Below are positions 55,001-63,978 of a stretch of 64,000 nucleotides of DNA, piece by piece. The position numbers were made by a program, and so were the translations under genes. The stretch spans positions 149,284 through 213,283 of the forward strand of contig JAEUPQ010000004.1 in NCBI GenBank assembly GCA_016789405.1, read 5' to 3'. The stretch comes from Lysobacteraceae bacterium (lineage in GTDB: Bacteria; Pseudomonadota; Gammaproteobacteria; Xanthomonadales; Xanthomonadaceae). The notes below the pieces were generated by a model. It saw nothing but the letters and a program-made list of their open reading frames with translations, was not told the DNA's origin and ran no database searches. Every line of letters begins with the position of its first letter. The first letter of the stretch is position 1.

Positions 55001-55395
55001 TGGCGTGCAACTGCATCGTCCCCTTGCGCATCGACCTCGTGCCAGGGAACCAGGGCATCGTCGAGAACATGCTGCCAGGTCAGTCCCGCCTCGCTGCGAT
55101 AGACCGTGCGCAGCACTTCGTGGCGTTCGAAAACCGCCTGCAGGGCAGCTCGCAACGCAGTCTGGTCGAGCGGCCCTTCGAGCCAGAGACCCTTGGCCAT
55201 GTTGTAGGCAAGAAGGCCCGGCGAAAAACGGTCGAGCAACCACAGGCGGCGCTGGCCGGCGCTGAGCGGGATGCGTTCGGGCCGGGATTCACGGCCAATG
55301 CGGCTTCGCGTGGTACGGCCGCGTGCTGCGGCTTGCTGCAGCAACGCTCGCTTTTCAGGCGAGAGTCCCGCAAAGCGCTGTTCCAGATCGTTCAT
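52039..55395 (-). CDS. nonribosomal peptide synthetase, C-A-T, first module
   Basis: A 1118-residue synthetase. The condensation domain (about 40-470, FHHIAIDGWS near 173) at the start of the first protein suggests that the chain begins with an acyl group or an aminoacyl donor from elsewhere, as in lipopeptides. Adenylation domain about 490-1000 (VIFTSGSTGKPKGV near 648; NLYGPTETTVY); code by eye D-I-T-Q-I-T-L-V-Y-(K), unassigned. Carrier domain FFDLGGHSVLATRML with Ser near 1037, then an acidic tail. The gene opens the cluster, 540 bp from the divergent barrel-protein gene, so its promoter lies in that gap. Confidence 0.93.
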   Translation of the reverse strand: MNDLEQRFAGLSPEKRALLQQAAARGRTTRSRIGRESRPERIPLSAGQRRLWLLDRFSPGLLAYNMAKGLWLEGPLDQTALRAALQAVFERHEVLRTVYRSEAGLTWQHVLDDALVPWHEVDAQGDDAVARHASALRLARDAVAIPFAIDREPPIRAHLVRLDPERHLLVLAFHHIAIDGWSLTTLVDEFADCYARRCAGDASPLPEPELQMADLALWQARNHDGEGLDRALDYWRSRLADAPAMLDLPSDRPRPSVQSFRGHAFTTVMSQALQERVDAYARERKVTPSTVLFVVLQLLLARYSGQDRVVASMGHAGRTRFELEPMIGFFINLLPLVADVGDEPSFDTLLARAQAEMLQALEHADAPLDRILESLRVARSASYTPFAQVMYFFQNYPAHDVRLPNLRTEALHWSELRPPTAQGDLLLFVNQHAPGELMFEYSTDLYDAATIERMAGHFVTLLEGVLDSPQRPVSQLPLMTRDEIMALARWNDTARPLPGDATIAAQVSAQVARTPDATALAYGDRAISYRELDLRANAVAHALRAGGVGAGALVGLFVERSPAMVIGLLGILKAGGAYVPLDPAYPQDRLAYMMELSGSRVIVTQPELRGRLPVAVPSVVEVDDAAAIDGLPSAPPADGAGPEDPAYVIFTSGSTGKPKGVEIRQRSAVNLIRSIAREPGMSADDTICAISTLSFDIALTELVVPLTVGARILLVDRDTVRDGLRLRRFIESARPTLMQATPATWRMLLDVGWPGDPAMRIISTGEALPRELADRLLPMARELWNLYGPTETTVYSALCRVEPGEGPILVGRPVDNTVIHIVDRRMQPLPVGLPGELLIGGDGLAAGYRGRPDLTVEKFIPDPYSAQPGARLYRTGDLAFWRGDGTIQVIGRIDHQIKLRGFRIELGEIESVLAQWPGMRQVVVHCREDVPGDRRLVAYYVCDADGSGAAVPDAAALRTYLGHSLPDYMVPSAFVALEAFPLTPNGKIDRGALPPPGIPAGQGEIVAPRTPEEAWLAALWKELLALPSVDVRAGFFDLGGHSVLATRMLSRVSNEYGIELPLRVLFEAPTLEGFAARVVAACEEEDRRHMEALLLEFENLSEDEVAQRLSGQDGAGTA

Positions 55396-55934
55396 CTAAC
55401 TGACTTCCCTGTGGCACCGGCCGTGATAGGCATTGACGGCCGGGCGTGCTCCTGCATCCCCGCTTCACAAGCTACCACACCCGACTTATTCTGCAAGCCG
55501 CGATCACAGATCGACGGACCGGCCCATTTCCGTACGTTGTTTTTCGGACGTTACCCAGATCTCCGGACACGGCCAGATGTCACCAAACAGTGACACAGTC
55601 CCGTATCAGGACTGGAGACACGACTCCATAGGATTCCCGTCAAGGACAGGCGCATTGATGAAAACGGCGACACCCTCCCGCTCAGGCCAGACTCGGCCTC
55701 TGCAAGCCCAGTGCCGAACGGAACGCGTGCCCATCGGGGAGAGCGCCCCTCGGCGCGCCGCGGCCCTCCAGGCAAATAGATAGGGCCTCCGGGCACGCAC
55801 GAACGCACTCCGAATTCCTGCGGACCGGCATCCGTCCGGCACCGCGCCCCTGACCCCACCCGAACCCGGGCCGCGATCGCGAGCCCGCCCATGCAGTCCG
55901 CACGACCGCACCACCCTTGAAAGGATTCTCCCAG
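55396..55934. promoter_or_regulatory. divergent promoter region, synthetase operon / barrel protein
   Basis: A 539-bp gene-free region. The only conspicuous site is the exact inverted repeat TGTCAC-CAAACA-GTGACA at 55578-55595, of operator type. Sequence from 55396 to 55600 is less GC-rich than the flanking genes, as expected for a promoter region. No stop-free frame with a plausible start and family was seen. Confidence 0.5.
55578..55595. promoter_or_regulatory. operator-like inverted repeat TGTCAC-N6-GTGACA
   Basis: Two perfectly complementary 6-base arms spaced by six bases, the geometry of CRP/FNR-type sites though not their consensus. It lies 183 bp upstream of the first synthetase gene and about 340 bp upstream of the divergent gene. 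Confidence 0.45.
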
Positions 55935-58175
55935 ATGCAACGCAAGCGCCTCTCTTACCGCCGCCTCTCGTACTGCCTTGCCGCCCTGCTCGCGCTGGGC
56001 AGCCTCGGCGCCACCGATGTCCATGCGCAGGACCCGCTGAAGATTCCGCGCGTCTCGGCGCCGCCGAAGCTGGACGACTATGTCGCCGGCCTGCCGAGCG
56101 AGCACGGCGTCGAGATCTCGGAGTTCAAGCAGCAGTCGCCCGGCGACGGCAACCCGGCCTCGCTCGAAACCCGCGCCTACCTCTCCTACGACGAACACCA
56201 TCTGTACGTGGTGTTCGTGTGCAAGGACGACCCCGAACTGGTGCGCGCACGCATCGCACGCCGCGAAAACATCTTCGGCGACGAAGGCGTGCAGATCCTG
56301 CTCGACACCTTCGACGACGACCAGCGCGCCTTCGTGTTCGCCGCCAATCCCTATGGCGTGCAGCTCGACAGCAAGCTGACCGAAGGCCAGGGCTACGACT
56401 ACAACTTCGACACGCAGTGGAAGTCGGACGGGGTCGTGACCAAGGACGGTTACGTCACCATGTTCTCGATCCCGTTCAAGAGCCTGCGCTTCCACCCCGG
56501 CGAGAAGCAGAACTGGGGCGTGGCCATCGGCCGCATCATTCCGCGCTTCAGCGAGTTCTCCTACTGGCCGTACATCACCCAGCGCAAGCAGGGCTTCGTG
56601 CAGCAGTTCGCGCCCGTGGAAATCGACAGCAGCATCTCGCCGGGCCGCAACATCAGCCTCACCCCCACCCTGACCTACCGCAACCAGGAACTGCTGGGCC
56701 TCGACCGTTTCGGCGTGCCCGGCATCCGCCGCAAGACCGACACGGAAGTCGGCCTGGATGCGAAATTCGTGATTCGCGACGCGCTCGCGGTGGACCTGAC
56801 GGTAAATCCCGACTTCGGCGAAATCGAATCTGACGCGCCGCAGGTCATCGTCAACCAGCGCTTCGAAGTGCGCTTTCCGGAAAAACGCCCGTTCTTCCTT
56901 GAAAACGCAGGTTTCTTCGGCACGCCGCAGTCGCTGTTCTTCTCGCGCCGCATCGTCGATCCGGAATACGGCGCGCGCGCCACTGGCCGCTTCGGTCGCT
57001 GGGCCGTCGGCGCGCTGGCGATCAACGACGAGGCCGCGGGCCTGCCCTACGGCACCGACGACAACGGTCACATCGGCGTGCTGCGCGTGCAGCGCGACTT
57101 CGCCAAGCAGTCGAACGTCGGCGTCTTCCTCAGCGATCGCCGCGTCGGCGACGTCGAGAACCGCGTCTACAGCCTTGACAGCCGTGTGCGCCTCAACGAC
57201 AACTGGGCACTGACCGGACAGGCCGTGGGCAGCCGCTTCGACAACGGCGCCGGCACCACCACCGATGACCGCCTGTTCTACGTCAACGCCACGCGCTCCA
57301 GCCGCAGCTGGAACTACGACGGCGAATACCTGGACGTGGGCGAGGACTTCCGCGCGGACCTCGGCTTCGTGCCGCGCACCGACATCCGCCAGACCACGCA
57401 TTCGCTGTCCTACCTGCACCAGTTCAACGAACGCCCGTGGCTGGTCAGCGCCGGCCCCGTGTTCGCGACCTCGCGCACCTGGGACCAGGACGGCGGGCTC
57501 CAGGACTGGAGCGCGGAAGCCGGCTATCGCATCAACGGCCGTCGCCTGACCGCGTTCGAAGCCCGCCTGATCGAGTCGTACGAGATGTACCAGGGCTTCG
57601 ACTTCCGCAAGCGCAACGTCTACCTCGCGGCCAGCTCCGACTGGTTCAAGTGGCTCAGCGCGTCGGTCAGCTACACCCATGGCGACGCCGTGAACTTCTT
57701 CCCGGCGGCCGGCGTGGATCCCTTCCGCGGCGACTCGCGCCAGCTGGTGGCATCGGCCGACTTCAAGATCACGCCGCAATTCCAGGTCAACCAGCAGTTC
57801 ATCTGGACCGATCTGCGCACGCAGGACGCGATCAACGGCAACGACGCAGGCAGCCGTGCCTATCGCAGCACGCAGTCGCGCACCAAGGTCCGCTACCAGT
57901 TCAGCAAGTTCCTCGATGCACGCGTGATCTTCGACTACGCCGCGCTCGACCCGAACACGACGCTGTTCGCCGCACCGCGCACCAAGCGACTGACCACCGA
58001 CTTCCTGGTCAGCTACGTGCTCAGCCCGGGCACCGCGCTGTACGTGGGCTACACCGAGCAGGAGCAGAACCTGCGCCTGGTCGGCAGCCCGCCGGTGATC
58101 CAGCCGACCGAAGGCCTGAACCTCAAGACGGGCAAGCAGCTCTTCATGAAGCTGACCTATCTGTTCAACCTCTGA
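55935..58175 (+). CDS. exported CBM9-like/DUF5916 outer-membrane barrel protein
   Basis: A 746-residue protein. MQRKRLSYRRLSYCLAALLA begins a signal peptide cleaved after DVHAQ (about residue 32). Residues 35-240 are a carbohydrate-binding family 9-like sandwich (RAYLSYDEHHLYVVFVCKDD, NIFGDEGVQILLDTFDDD), and the rest has alternating amphipathic strands ending in Phe-Asn-Leu (LTYLFNL), typical of an outer-membrane barrel. These proteins are common in Xanthomonadaceae; the substrate is unknown. ATG 55935 follows AAAGGATTCTCCCAG; the TTG at 55917 is rejected. No evidence of a role in the peptide cluster beyond sharing its promoter region. Confidence 0.82.
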   Translation: MQRKRLSYRRLSYCLAALLALGSLGATDVHAQDPLKIPRVSAPPKLDDYVAGLPSEHGVEISEFKQQSPGDGNPASLETRAYLSYDEHHLYVVFVCKDDPELVRARIARRENIFGDEGVQILLDTFDDDQRAFVFAANPYGVQLDSKLTEGQGYDYNFDTQWKSDGVVTKDGYVTMFSIPFKSLRFHPGEKQNWGVAIGRIIPRFSEFSYWPYITQRKQGFVQQFAPVEIDSSISPGRNISLTPTLTYRNQELLGLDRFGVPGIRRKTDTEVGLDAKFVIRDALAVDLTVNPDFGEIESDAPQVIVNQRFEVRFPEKRPFFLENAGFFGTPQSLFFSRRIVDPEYGARATGRFGRWAVGALAINDEAAGLPYGTDDNGHIGVLRVQRDFAKQSNVGVFLSDRRVGDVENRVYSLDSRVRLNDNWALTGQAVGSRFDNGAGTTTDDRLFYVNATRSSRSWNYDGEYLDVGEDFRADLGFVPRTDIRQTTHSLSYLHQFNERPWLVSAGPVFATSRTWDQDGGLQDWSAEAGYRINGRRLTAFEARLIESYEMYQGFDFRKRNVYLAASSDWFKWLSASVSYTHGDAVNFFPAAGVDPFRGDSRQLVASADFKITPQFQVNQQFIWTDLRTQDAINGNDAGSRAYRSTQSRTKVRYQFSKFLDARVIFDYAALDPNTTLFAAPRTKRLTTDFLVSYVLSPGTALYVGYTEQEQNLRLVGSPPVIQPTEGLNLKTGKQLFMKLTYLFNL

Positions 58176-58207
58176 TCGCGGGCGTTTCGCCCCGGATCGG
58201 AACGCAT

Positions 58208-58231
58208 GCGGGCCGGCATTCGCCGGCCCGC
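58208..58231. terminator. GC-rich hairpin between convergent genes
   Basis: GCGGGCCGGC-ATTC-GCCGGCCCGC, a perfect 10-bp stem between the barrel-protein gene and the convergent regA-like gene. No U-tract on either side, so it may end transcription poorly but would stabilise both mRNA ends. Confidence 0.5.
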
Positions 58232-58271
58232 GTCGTCTCCGGGGCGCGTCATCGGTTGCGCGATCGGCGCT

Positions 58272-58808
58272 TCACTTGATGCGCTGCTTTTCCAGCTTTC
58301 TCGCCAGCGTGCGCCGGTGCAGGCCAAGCCTGCGCGCGGCCTCGGAAATGTTGAAGTCGCTCTGCGCCAGCGTCTCGTGGATATGCTCCCACTCCAGCGT
58401 CTTGATCGACGTGGTGCGTGCCGTCAGCTCGACGCCGGCGTCGCCGGCCGTGCGCTTGAACGCGGCCTCGATGTCATCGGTGTTCGACGGCTTGGCGAGG
58501 TAATGGCGCGCCCCGAGCTTGATCGCCTCGACAGCGGTCGCGATGCTGGCATAACCGGTCAGCACGACGATGACGATGTCGGGATCGTGCTCGTGCAGGT
58601 GCTGCACGCAGGTCAGGCCCGAGGATTGGCCCGCGAGCTTGAGGTCGACCACCGCGTGCGTCGGCGAAAAGGTCTCCAGCAGCGCAGGCAGGCCATCCTC
58701 CCCGCTCGCGGTTCGCACCTCGTAGCCGCGCCGTTCGAAGGAGCGCGCCAGCGTCCGGGCGAAAGCGGCATCGTCTTCGACCAGCAGCAAACGGCGTTCA
58801 GTCGTCAT
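58272..58808 (-). CDS. regA: response regulator of RegA/PrrA/ActR type
   Basis: A 178-residue regulator. The receiver has Asp12/Asp13, phosphoacceptor Asp55 (VVDLKLAG), Thr84 and Lys106. The C-terminal Fis-type helix-turn-helix NISEAARRLGLHRRTLARKL matches the RegA group almost exactly. In other proteobacteria RegBA control respiratory oxidases and redox metabolism. Its start overlaps the end of the sensor gene by 11 bp. Last gene of the oxidase operon. Confidence 0.9.
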   Translation of the reverse strand: MTTERRLLLVEDDAAFARTLARSFERRGYEVRTASGEDGLPALLETFSPTHAVVDLKLAGQSSGLTCVQHLHEHDPDIVIVVLTGYASIATAVEAIKLGARHYLAKPSNTDDIEAAFKRTAGDAGVELTARTTSIKTLEWEHIHETLAQSDFNISEAARRLGLHRRTLARKLEKQRIK

Positions 58809-60177
58809 GATCGGGCACCTCGATGGCGATCGCGTCGATGGCGATCGCGGACATGGGCAGGGTCATGGTCACGATGGCGCCGCCCTGGGGACGGTTTCGC
58901 GCCGCGAGGCGCCCGCCCAGCGTACGAGCGACATTGACCGAAAGGAAGAGCCCGAGGCCGCCGCCCGGACGCCCCTTGGTCGAGTTGTAGGGCACGCCCA
59001 GGCGACCGAGGACGTCGGGCGAAAAACCGGGTCCCGCATCGCTCACCTCGATGACCAGCGCGCCCTCCCGGCAATCGACATCGAAGGCAACCCAGTCCGG
59101 CGACACCTCGACGGCATTGTCCAGCACGTTGAACACCATCTGCCGCAGGCCCGCGTCGGAGACGATGCGCGGGTTGTCGGCGCATTTCATCCGGTAGTGG
59201 AAATGACCGACATGGCGCGAGGTCCGCCATTCGTCGGCCAGGTCGTCGAAGAGATCGTGCAGCGTCGTTTCCACCGGCGCCTCGCCGCGTGTCTCGCCGG
59301 CCGCCAGCAGGATGTTGGTGACGATGGATTTGCAGCGCATCACCTGCGCCTGCATTTCGGAGACGTCCTGCGACAGCTCCGGGTCCGACGCGAAGGTCGG
59401 CAGGTGGTGCCAGTCGCCGAGGATCACCGACAGCGTCGACAGCGGCGTGCCCAGTTCGTGGGCCGCCCCCGAGGCCAGCAGGCCGATCCGCACGATGTGG
59501 TCTTCCTCCGCGGCACGCTGGCGCATCTCGGCCAGGCGTGCATCGCGATCACGCAGGATGCGGGCGATTCGGGTGATGAACACCACGAACAGCGACACGA
59601 CCAACGCGAAGCAGATCAGCAGCCCCTGCACGTAATGGTCGGCGAAGCCGCGCGAGGGATCCACGGACAGGCGCAGGGGCGCCGGCACCACGATCAGTCC
59701 GATCACGCAGAGCACGGTCGCCAGGGCGACGATCCAACTCGCCGGCGGCCGCAGCAGCACCGTGCTCAGCGCTACCTGCAGCAGGAACAGGAACACGAAC
59801 GGATTGGTGATGCCGCCGCTCAGATGCAGCTGGAACGCCAGCGATGCGACATCGACGATCAGCGCGACCAGCAAGGCGTTGTTGGTGACCGGGCCATGCC
59901 GTCGCCACCACAGCTGGCTGCCGAGGTTGAACGCGACCAGCGAGGCCAGCACCGCGGACATCGTCGCCAGTGGCAAGGCGATCCCGAGCCCGAAGTGCAC
60001 CACGAGGATCGTGACCACCTGCCCCACGACCGCGATCCAGCGCAACTGGATCAGCTGCTGCATGTTGCGCAGGCCGGTGCTGTCCTGCGAGTTCGCCTCA
60101 CGGATGCCCGAGGCGCGTCCGACGACCGGATGCAGGTCGTCGGCGGTGTTCTCAGCCTTGCGGGATGGCGCCTGCAT
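58798..60177 (-). CDS. regB: redox sensor histidine kinase of RegB/PrrB/ActS type
   Basis: A 459-residue membrane kinase with six hydrophobic segments between about 40 and 205. GGITNPF at 121-127 is the quinone-binding motif of RegB. H-box GAAHELGTPLSTLSV with His240, N-box NVLDNAVEVS, and G-boxes SDAGPGF and GGGLGLFL follow. The Cys of R. capsulatus RegB just before the H-box is not evident. ATG 60177 is preferred over GTG 60201 because GGAGG precedes it at a proper distance. It probably adjusts its partner regulator in response to ubiquinone redox state set by the oxidase encoded upstream. Confidence 0.9.
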   Translation of the reverse strand: MQAPSRKAENTADDLHPVVGRASGIREANSQDSTGLRNMQQLIQLRWIAVVGQVVTILVVHFGLGIALPLATMSAVLASLVAFNLGSQLWWRRHGPVTNNALLVALIVDVASLAFQLHLSGGITNPFVFLFLLQVALSTVLLRPPASWIVALATVLCVIGLIVVPAPLRLSVDPSRGFADHYVQGLLICFALVVSLFVVFITRIARILRDRDARLAEMRQRAAEEDHIVRIGLLASGAAHELGTPLSTLSVILGDWHHLPTFASDPELSQDVSEMQAQVMRCKSIVTNILLAAGETRGEAPVETTLHDLFDDLADEWRTSRHVGHFHYRMKCADNPRIVSDAGLRQMVFNVLDNAVEVSPDWVAFDVDCREGALVIEVSDAGPGFSPDVLGRLGVPYNSTKGRPGGGLGLFLSVNVARTLGGRLAARNRPQGGAIVTMTLPMSAIAIDAIAIEVPDHDD

Positions 60178-60979
60178 GATCGAAGCCTCCGGGATCGCCA
60201 CGATCTTGCCGCAAACGACGTCCGGAAACGACCAGTCGCCAGGCCGCGAAGGCCGTCAGCAGGGCCATGCCGAACCAGGTCAGGGCATAGGTCAGATGCG
60301 GGTCGCGGAACCGGACCACGGTCATGCCGGCACGCGGCCACGGTGCAGGCGCCGCTTCGCGCCCCCGCTGCTGGACGGATGCAGTGACCGCGGCGGCATC
60401 CACGAAGTACGGCGCCGTCGATGCCACCGACAGGCCTTGCGAGGCGGCCATCGCCACGACATCGCGCGAATACCAGCGCCCGTTGGCGGGATCGTTGCGG
60501 CGCAGGAAACCGCCGACGGGCTCGCTCATGCGCAGCAAGCCGGTCACCTTCACCAGACCCTCCGGCAACGCCCCGCCCGTGGCATCGAGCGGCACGAAAC
60601 CGCGGTTCACCCAGACGATATCGCCCTGGTCGGTCTGCAGCGCCGCCATCGACCAATGGCCAGCGCCCAGTTCCGTAACGGCCTGTGCACGCATCTCGGG
60701 CATGGCGATGAATCGACCGGTGAGCGCGACGCGTCGGTAGCCGTCGCGCGCGTCGCTCACGCGAGCCCAGTCACGGCGCGCCGGCGGCGCGACCGGCTCG
60801 GCATGCACGCGGGCATCGACACGGGCGATCAGCGCGTGCTTCCACGCCATCCGCTGCAGTTGCCAGACGCCCAGCGCGACGAAACCCGCGAACGCCAGGG
60901 CGAGGACCGTCGCCAGCGCGATCGTCCAGGTCGATCGCGGCCGGTCATGCGTGCTGTCGCGGGCCGTCAGGGCTTTCAC
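60152..60979 (-). CDS. SURF1-family protein, quinol oxidase assembly
   Basis: A 275-residue membrane protein with two hydrophobic segments at the ends (about 20-40 and 238-256) and the SURF1 core between: GYRRVALTGRF, VWVNRGFVP, and LTYALTWFGMALL. SURF1 helps insert haem into oxidase subunit I. The start is GTG 60979, overlapping the cyoD stop (GTGA). Its end overlaps the regB start by 26 bp. This gene after cyoD is a known variant in which bo3-type oxidases have a dedicated SURF1. Confidence 0.88.
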   Translation of the reverse strand: MKALTARDSTHDRPRSTWTIALATVLALAFAGFVALGVWQLQRMAWKHALIARVDARVHAEPVAPPARRDWARVSDARDGYRRVALTGRFIAMPEMRAQAVTELGAGHWSMAALQTDQGDIVWVNRGFVPLDATGGALPEGLVKVTGLLRMSEPVGGFLRRNDPANGRWYSRDVVAMAASQGLSVASTAPYFVDAAAVTASVQQRGREAAPAPWPRAGMTVVRFRDPHLTYALTWFGMALLTAFAAWRLVVSGRRLRQDRGDPGGFDHAGAIPQG

Positions 60980-61383
60980 GGGGCTGCCTTGAGCATCTCC
61001 TGCATGTCGTGGACGCCCGGCATCATGTTGCCGTTGAGGTGGTGCATCACCCACAACGAACCGGACAGGACGATGATCACGAGCACCGCGGTGAACACCA
61101 GCGCGAGCAGGTTCCAGCCGCCTTCCGACCTGGTGTTCATGTGCAGGAAGTAGACCATGTGCACGACCACCTGCACTGCCGCGAACAGCAGCAGCACCAC
61201 GGCCGCGACCCGGGAATCGGTGAAGGTCTTCGTCATCACCAGCGCGAAGGGAATCGCGGTGAGCACCACCGACAGCACGAAACCGTTGAGGTACTCGCGC
61301 AAGGAGGCATGGGGAATGCCGTCGTCGTGGTGCAGTTCTTCGGAACCATGCATTTGCGTGTCGCTCATGGCGGTGTCACTCAT
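60976..61383 (-). CDS. cyoD: cytochrome bo3 quinol oxidase subunit IV
   Basis: A 135-residue membrane protein with three transmembrane segments (FVLSVVLTAIPFALVM; AAVVLLLFAAVQVVVHMVYF; LALVFTAVLVIIVLSGSLWVM), the pattern of CyoD. Its N-terminus has the near-repeat [10 protein letters not shown], so ATG 61368 is an alternative. ATG 61383 overlaps the cyoC stop. It supports assembly of the oxidase. Confidence 0.92.
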   Translation of the reverse strand: MSDTAMSDTQMHGSEELHHDDGIPHASLREYLNGFVLSVVLTAIPFALVMTKTFTDSRVAAVVLLLFAAVQVVVHMVYFLHMNTRSEGGWNLLALVFTAVLVIIVLSGSLWVMHHLNGNMMPGVHDMQEMLKAAP

Positions 61384-62009
61384 GGCAGCGTGCCCATCAG
61401 GTAGACGAAGGTGAAGACGCCGATCCACACGACGTCGAGGAAATGCCAGAACATCGACAGGCACGCGATGCGACGCATGTTGGCGCGCGTCAGGCCATGC
61501 CGGCCGACCTGCACGCACAGCACGACCAGCCAGACCACGCCGAACAGCACGTGCAGGCCGTGGGTGCCGACCAGCGTGAAGAAGGACGACAGGAAGGCGC
61601 TGCGCTGCGGACCCGCGCCCAGGTGCAGCAGGTGCGCGAATTCGTAGATCTCGATGGCGAGGAACGCGAGCCCCAGCAGGCCGGTCGCGAGCAGCCAGCC
61701 GATCACGCCACGCGTGCTGCGGTTCTGCATCGCGATCATCGCGAAGCCGTAGGTGATCGACGACACCAGGAGGATCGCGGTGTTGATCGCGATCAGCGAC
61801 AGGTCGAACAGGTCCGCACCGGACGGACCGGCCGCGTAATTGCGGCCCAGCACGCCGTACGCCGCGAACAGGCAGGCGAAGATCATCAGGTCGCTGAGCA
61901 GGTAGATCCAGAACCCGAGCAGCGTGCCGTTCTCCGGATGGTGACGACCTTCCGTATCCAGGAAGACCGGCCGGCCGTCAGGGTGGTTCAGAGCGATGGA
62001 CTCAGACAT
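61380..62009 (-). CDS. cyoC: cytochrome bo3 quinol oxidase subunit III
   Basis: A 209-residue protein with five transmembrane segments. [31 protein letters not shown] and [24 protein letters not shown] are signatures of subunit III of haem-copper oxidases; the C-terminal [20 protein letters not shown] ends CyoC proteins. Start overlaps the end of cyoB by eight bases. Confidence 0.95.
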   Translation of the reverse strand: MSESIALNHPDGRPVFLDTEGRHHPENGTLLGFWIYLLSDLMIFACLFAAYGVLGRNYAAGPSGADLFDLSLIAINTAILLVSSITYGFAMIAMQNRSTRGVIGWLLATGLLGLAFLAIEIYEFAHLLHLGAGPQRSAFLSSFFTLVGTHGLHVLFGVVWLVVLCVQVGRHGLTRANMRRIACLSMFWHFLDVVWIGVFTFVYLMGTLP

Positions 62010-63978
62010 GGGTCACCTCCAGCTGCGCCGTGCGCGCCTGCTCCGTCGCGGCGACTTCCTCCGCCGGAATGTGGTAATCGCGGTCGTAATCGAAGCTGTG
62101 CCAGATGGCATACGCGACCAGCGCGACCAGGGATGCAGCGGCCAGCCACCACACGTACCAGATCAGCGCGAAACCGCAGACGCTGGCCAGCACGGACAGG
62201 ACCACGCCGGCCGCCGTGTTCTTCGGCATGTGCACCGGCAGGAAGCCGCTGGTCGGACGCTGGAAGCCGCGGCGTTTCATGTCCCACCAGGCATCGCTGT
62301 CGTGGACGACCGGCGTGAACGCAAAGTTGTAGGCCGGCGGCGGCGACGAGGTCGACCACTCCAGCGTGCGCCCGTCCCACGGGTCGCCGGTCAGGTCGCG
62401 CAGCTGCTCGCGGCGACGGAAGCTGACGAAGATGCAGATCAGGAACGCGGCAATGCCGATGGCGACCAGCACGGCGCCGAAGGCGGCGATCTGGAACCAG
62501 ATCTGCAGCGAGGGATCCTCGAAATGGCTCATGCGACGGGTCACGCCCATCAGGCCCAGTACGTAGAGCGGCGTGAACGCGAACCAGTAGCCCGCGAGCC
62601 AGAACCAGAACGAGACCTTGCCCCAGAAGTCGTCGAGCTTGAAGCCGAAGGCCTTCGGGAACCAGTGGGTCATCGCGGCGAACAGGCCGAAGACCACGCC
62701 GCCGATGATCACGTTGTGGAAATGCGCGACGAGGAACAGGCTGTTGTGCAGCACGAAATCGGCGGGCGGCACCGCGAGCAGGACGCCGGTCATGCCGCCG
62801 ACCACGAAGGTGACCATGAAGCCCATCGTCCACAGCATCGGCACTTCGAAACGGATGCGCCCGCGATACATCGTGAACAGCCAGTTGAAGATCTTCGCAC
62901 CCGTCGGGATCGAGATGATCATCGTGGTGATGCCGAAGAACGAATTGACGCTCGCACCCGAGCCCATGGTGAAGAAGTGGTGCAGCCACACCAGGTAGGA
63001 CAGCACGGTGATGCACACGGTCGCGTAGACCATCGAGGAGTAGCCGAAGAGTCGCTTGCCGGAATACGTCGACACGATCTCCGAGAACACCCCGAACACC
63101 GGCAGCACCAGGATGTAGACCTCCGGGTGGCCCCAGATCCAGATCAGGTTGATGTACAGCATGGCGTTGCCGCCGCCGTCATTGGTGAAGAAGTGCATGC
63201 CCAGGTAGCGGTCCAGGGTCAGCAGCACCAGGGTGACGGTCAGCACCGGGAACGCGGCGATGATCAGCACGTTGGTCACCAGCGCGGTCCAGCTGAACAC
63301 CGGCATGTGCATCAGCTTCATGCCCGGGGTGCGCATCTTGAGGATGGTGATGAAGAAGTTGATGCCGCTCAGGGTGGTACCCAGGCCGGAGACCTGCAGG
63401 CCCCAGATGTAGTAATCCACGCCGACGCCGGGACTGTATTCCTTGCCCGACAGGGGCGGGAACGCCAGCCAGCCGGTCTGCGCGAATTCACCCACGCCCA
63501 GCGAGATCATCACCAGGCCCGCACCGGCCACGAACAGCCAGAAGCTGAGCGAGTTCAGGAACGGGAAGGCGACGTCGCGCGCGCCGATCTGCAGCGGCAC
63601 GACCAGGTTCATCAGGCCGGTGATCAGCGGCATCGCCACGAAGAAGATCATGATCACGCCGTGGGCGGTGAAGATCTGGTCGTAGTGATGCGGTGGCAGG
63701 TAGCCCTCGGCGCCACCGGCGGCGACGGCCTGCTGCAGGCGCATCATGACCGCGTCGGCGAAGCCGCGCAGCATCATGATGAAGGCGACGATCAGGTACA
63801 TCGCGCCGATCTTCTTGTGGTCCACCGAGGTGAACCACTCGTTCCACAGGTAGCCCCACAGCCTGGCGCGGGTGATCAGGCCCAGCACCAGCAGGCCGAT
63901 CAGCCCGGCCGCGCCGAGCGTGATCATGATGATCGGCTCGTGGTACGGGACCGCTTCGATAGTCAGTTTGCCCAGCAT
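62002..63978 (-). CDS. cyoB: cytochrome bo3 quinol oxidase subunit I
   Basis: A 658-residue haem-copper oxidase catalytic subunit with about fifteen transmembrane segments. Haem and copper ligands are seen in [30 protein letters not shown] (His-Glu-Tyr of the Cu-B site), [12 protein letters not shown] (paired His) and [12 protein letters not shown] (haem ligands). [16 protein letters not shown] aligns with E. coli MFGKLSLDAVPFHEPI, and ATG 63978 has GGGAG seven bases before it, so the ATG at 63984 is not used. cyoA should follow upstream past 64000. It passes electrons from ubiquinol to oxygen while pumping protons. Confidence 0.97.
   Translation of the reverse strand: MLGKLTIEAVPYHEPIIMITLGAAGLIGLLVLGLITRARLWGYLWNEWFTSVDHKKIGAMYLIVAFIMMLRGFADAVMMRLQQAVAAGGAEGYLPPHHYDQIFTAHGVIMIFFVAMPLITGLMNLVVPLQIGARDVAFPFLNSLSFWLFVAGAGLVMISLGVGEFAQTGWLAFPPLSGKEYSPGVGVDYYIWGLQVSGLGTTLSGINFFITILKMRTPGMKLMHMPVFSWTALVTNVLIIAAFPVLTVTLVLLTLDRYLGMHFFTNDGGGNAMLYINLIWIWGHPEVYILVLPVFGVFSEIVSTYSGKRLFGYSSMVYATVCITVLSYLVWLHHFFTMGSGASVNSFFGITTMIISIPTGAKIFNWLFTMYRGRIRFEVPMLWTMGFMVTFVVGGMTGVLLAVPPADFVLHNSLFLVAHFHNVIIGGVVFGLFAAMTHWFPKAFGFKLDDFWGKVSFWFWLAGYWFAFTPLYVLGLMGVTRRMSHFEDPSLQIWFQIAAFGAVLVAIGIAAFLICIFVSFRRREQLRDLTGDPWDGRTLEWSTSSPPPAYNFAFTPVVHDSDAWWDMKRRGFQRPTSGFLPVHMPKNTAAGVVLSVLASVCGFALIWYVWWLAAASLVALVAYAIWHSFDYDRDYHIPAEEVAATEQARTAQLEVTHV

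Noticed and set aside
55917..58175. TTG 55917 start for the barrel protein
   Set aside because: ATG 55935 has a good ribosome-binding site that lies inside the longer frame and begins a proper signal peptide.
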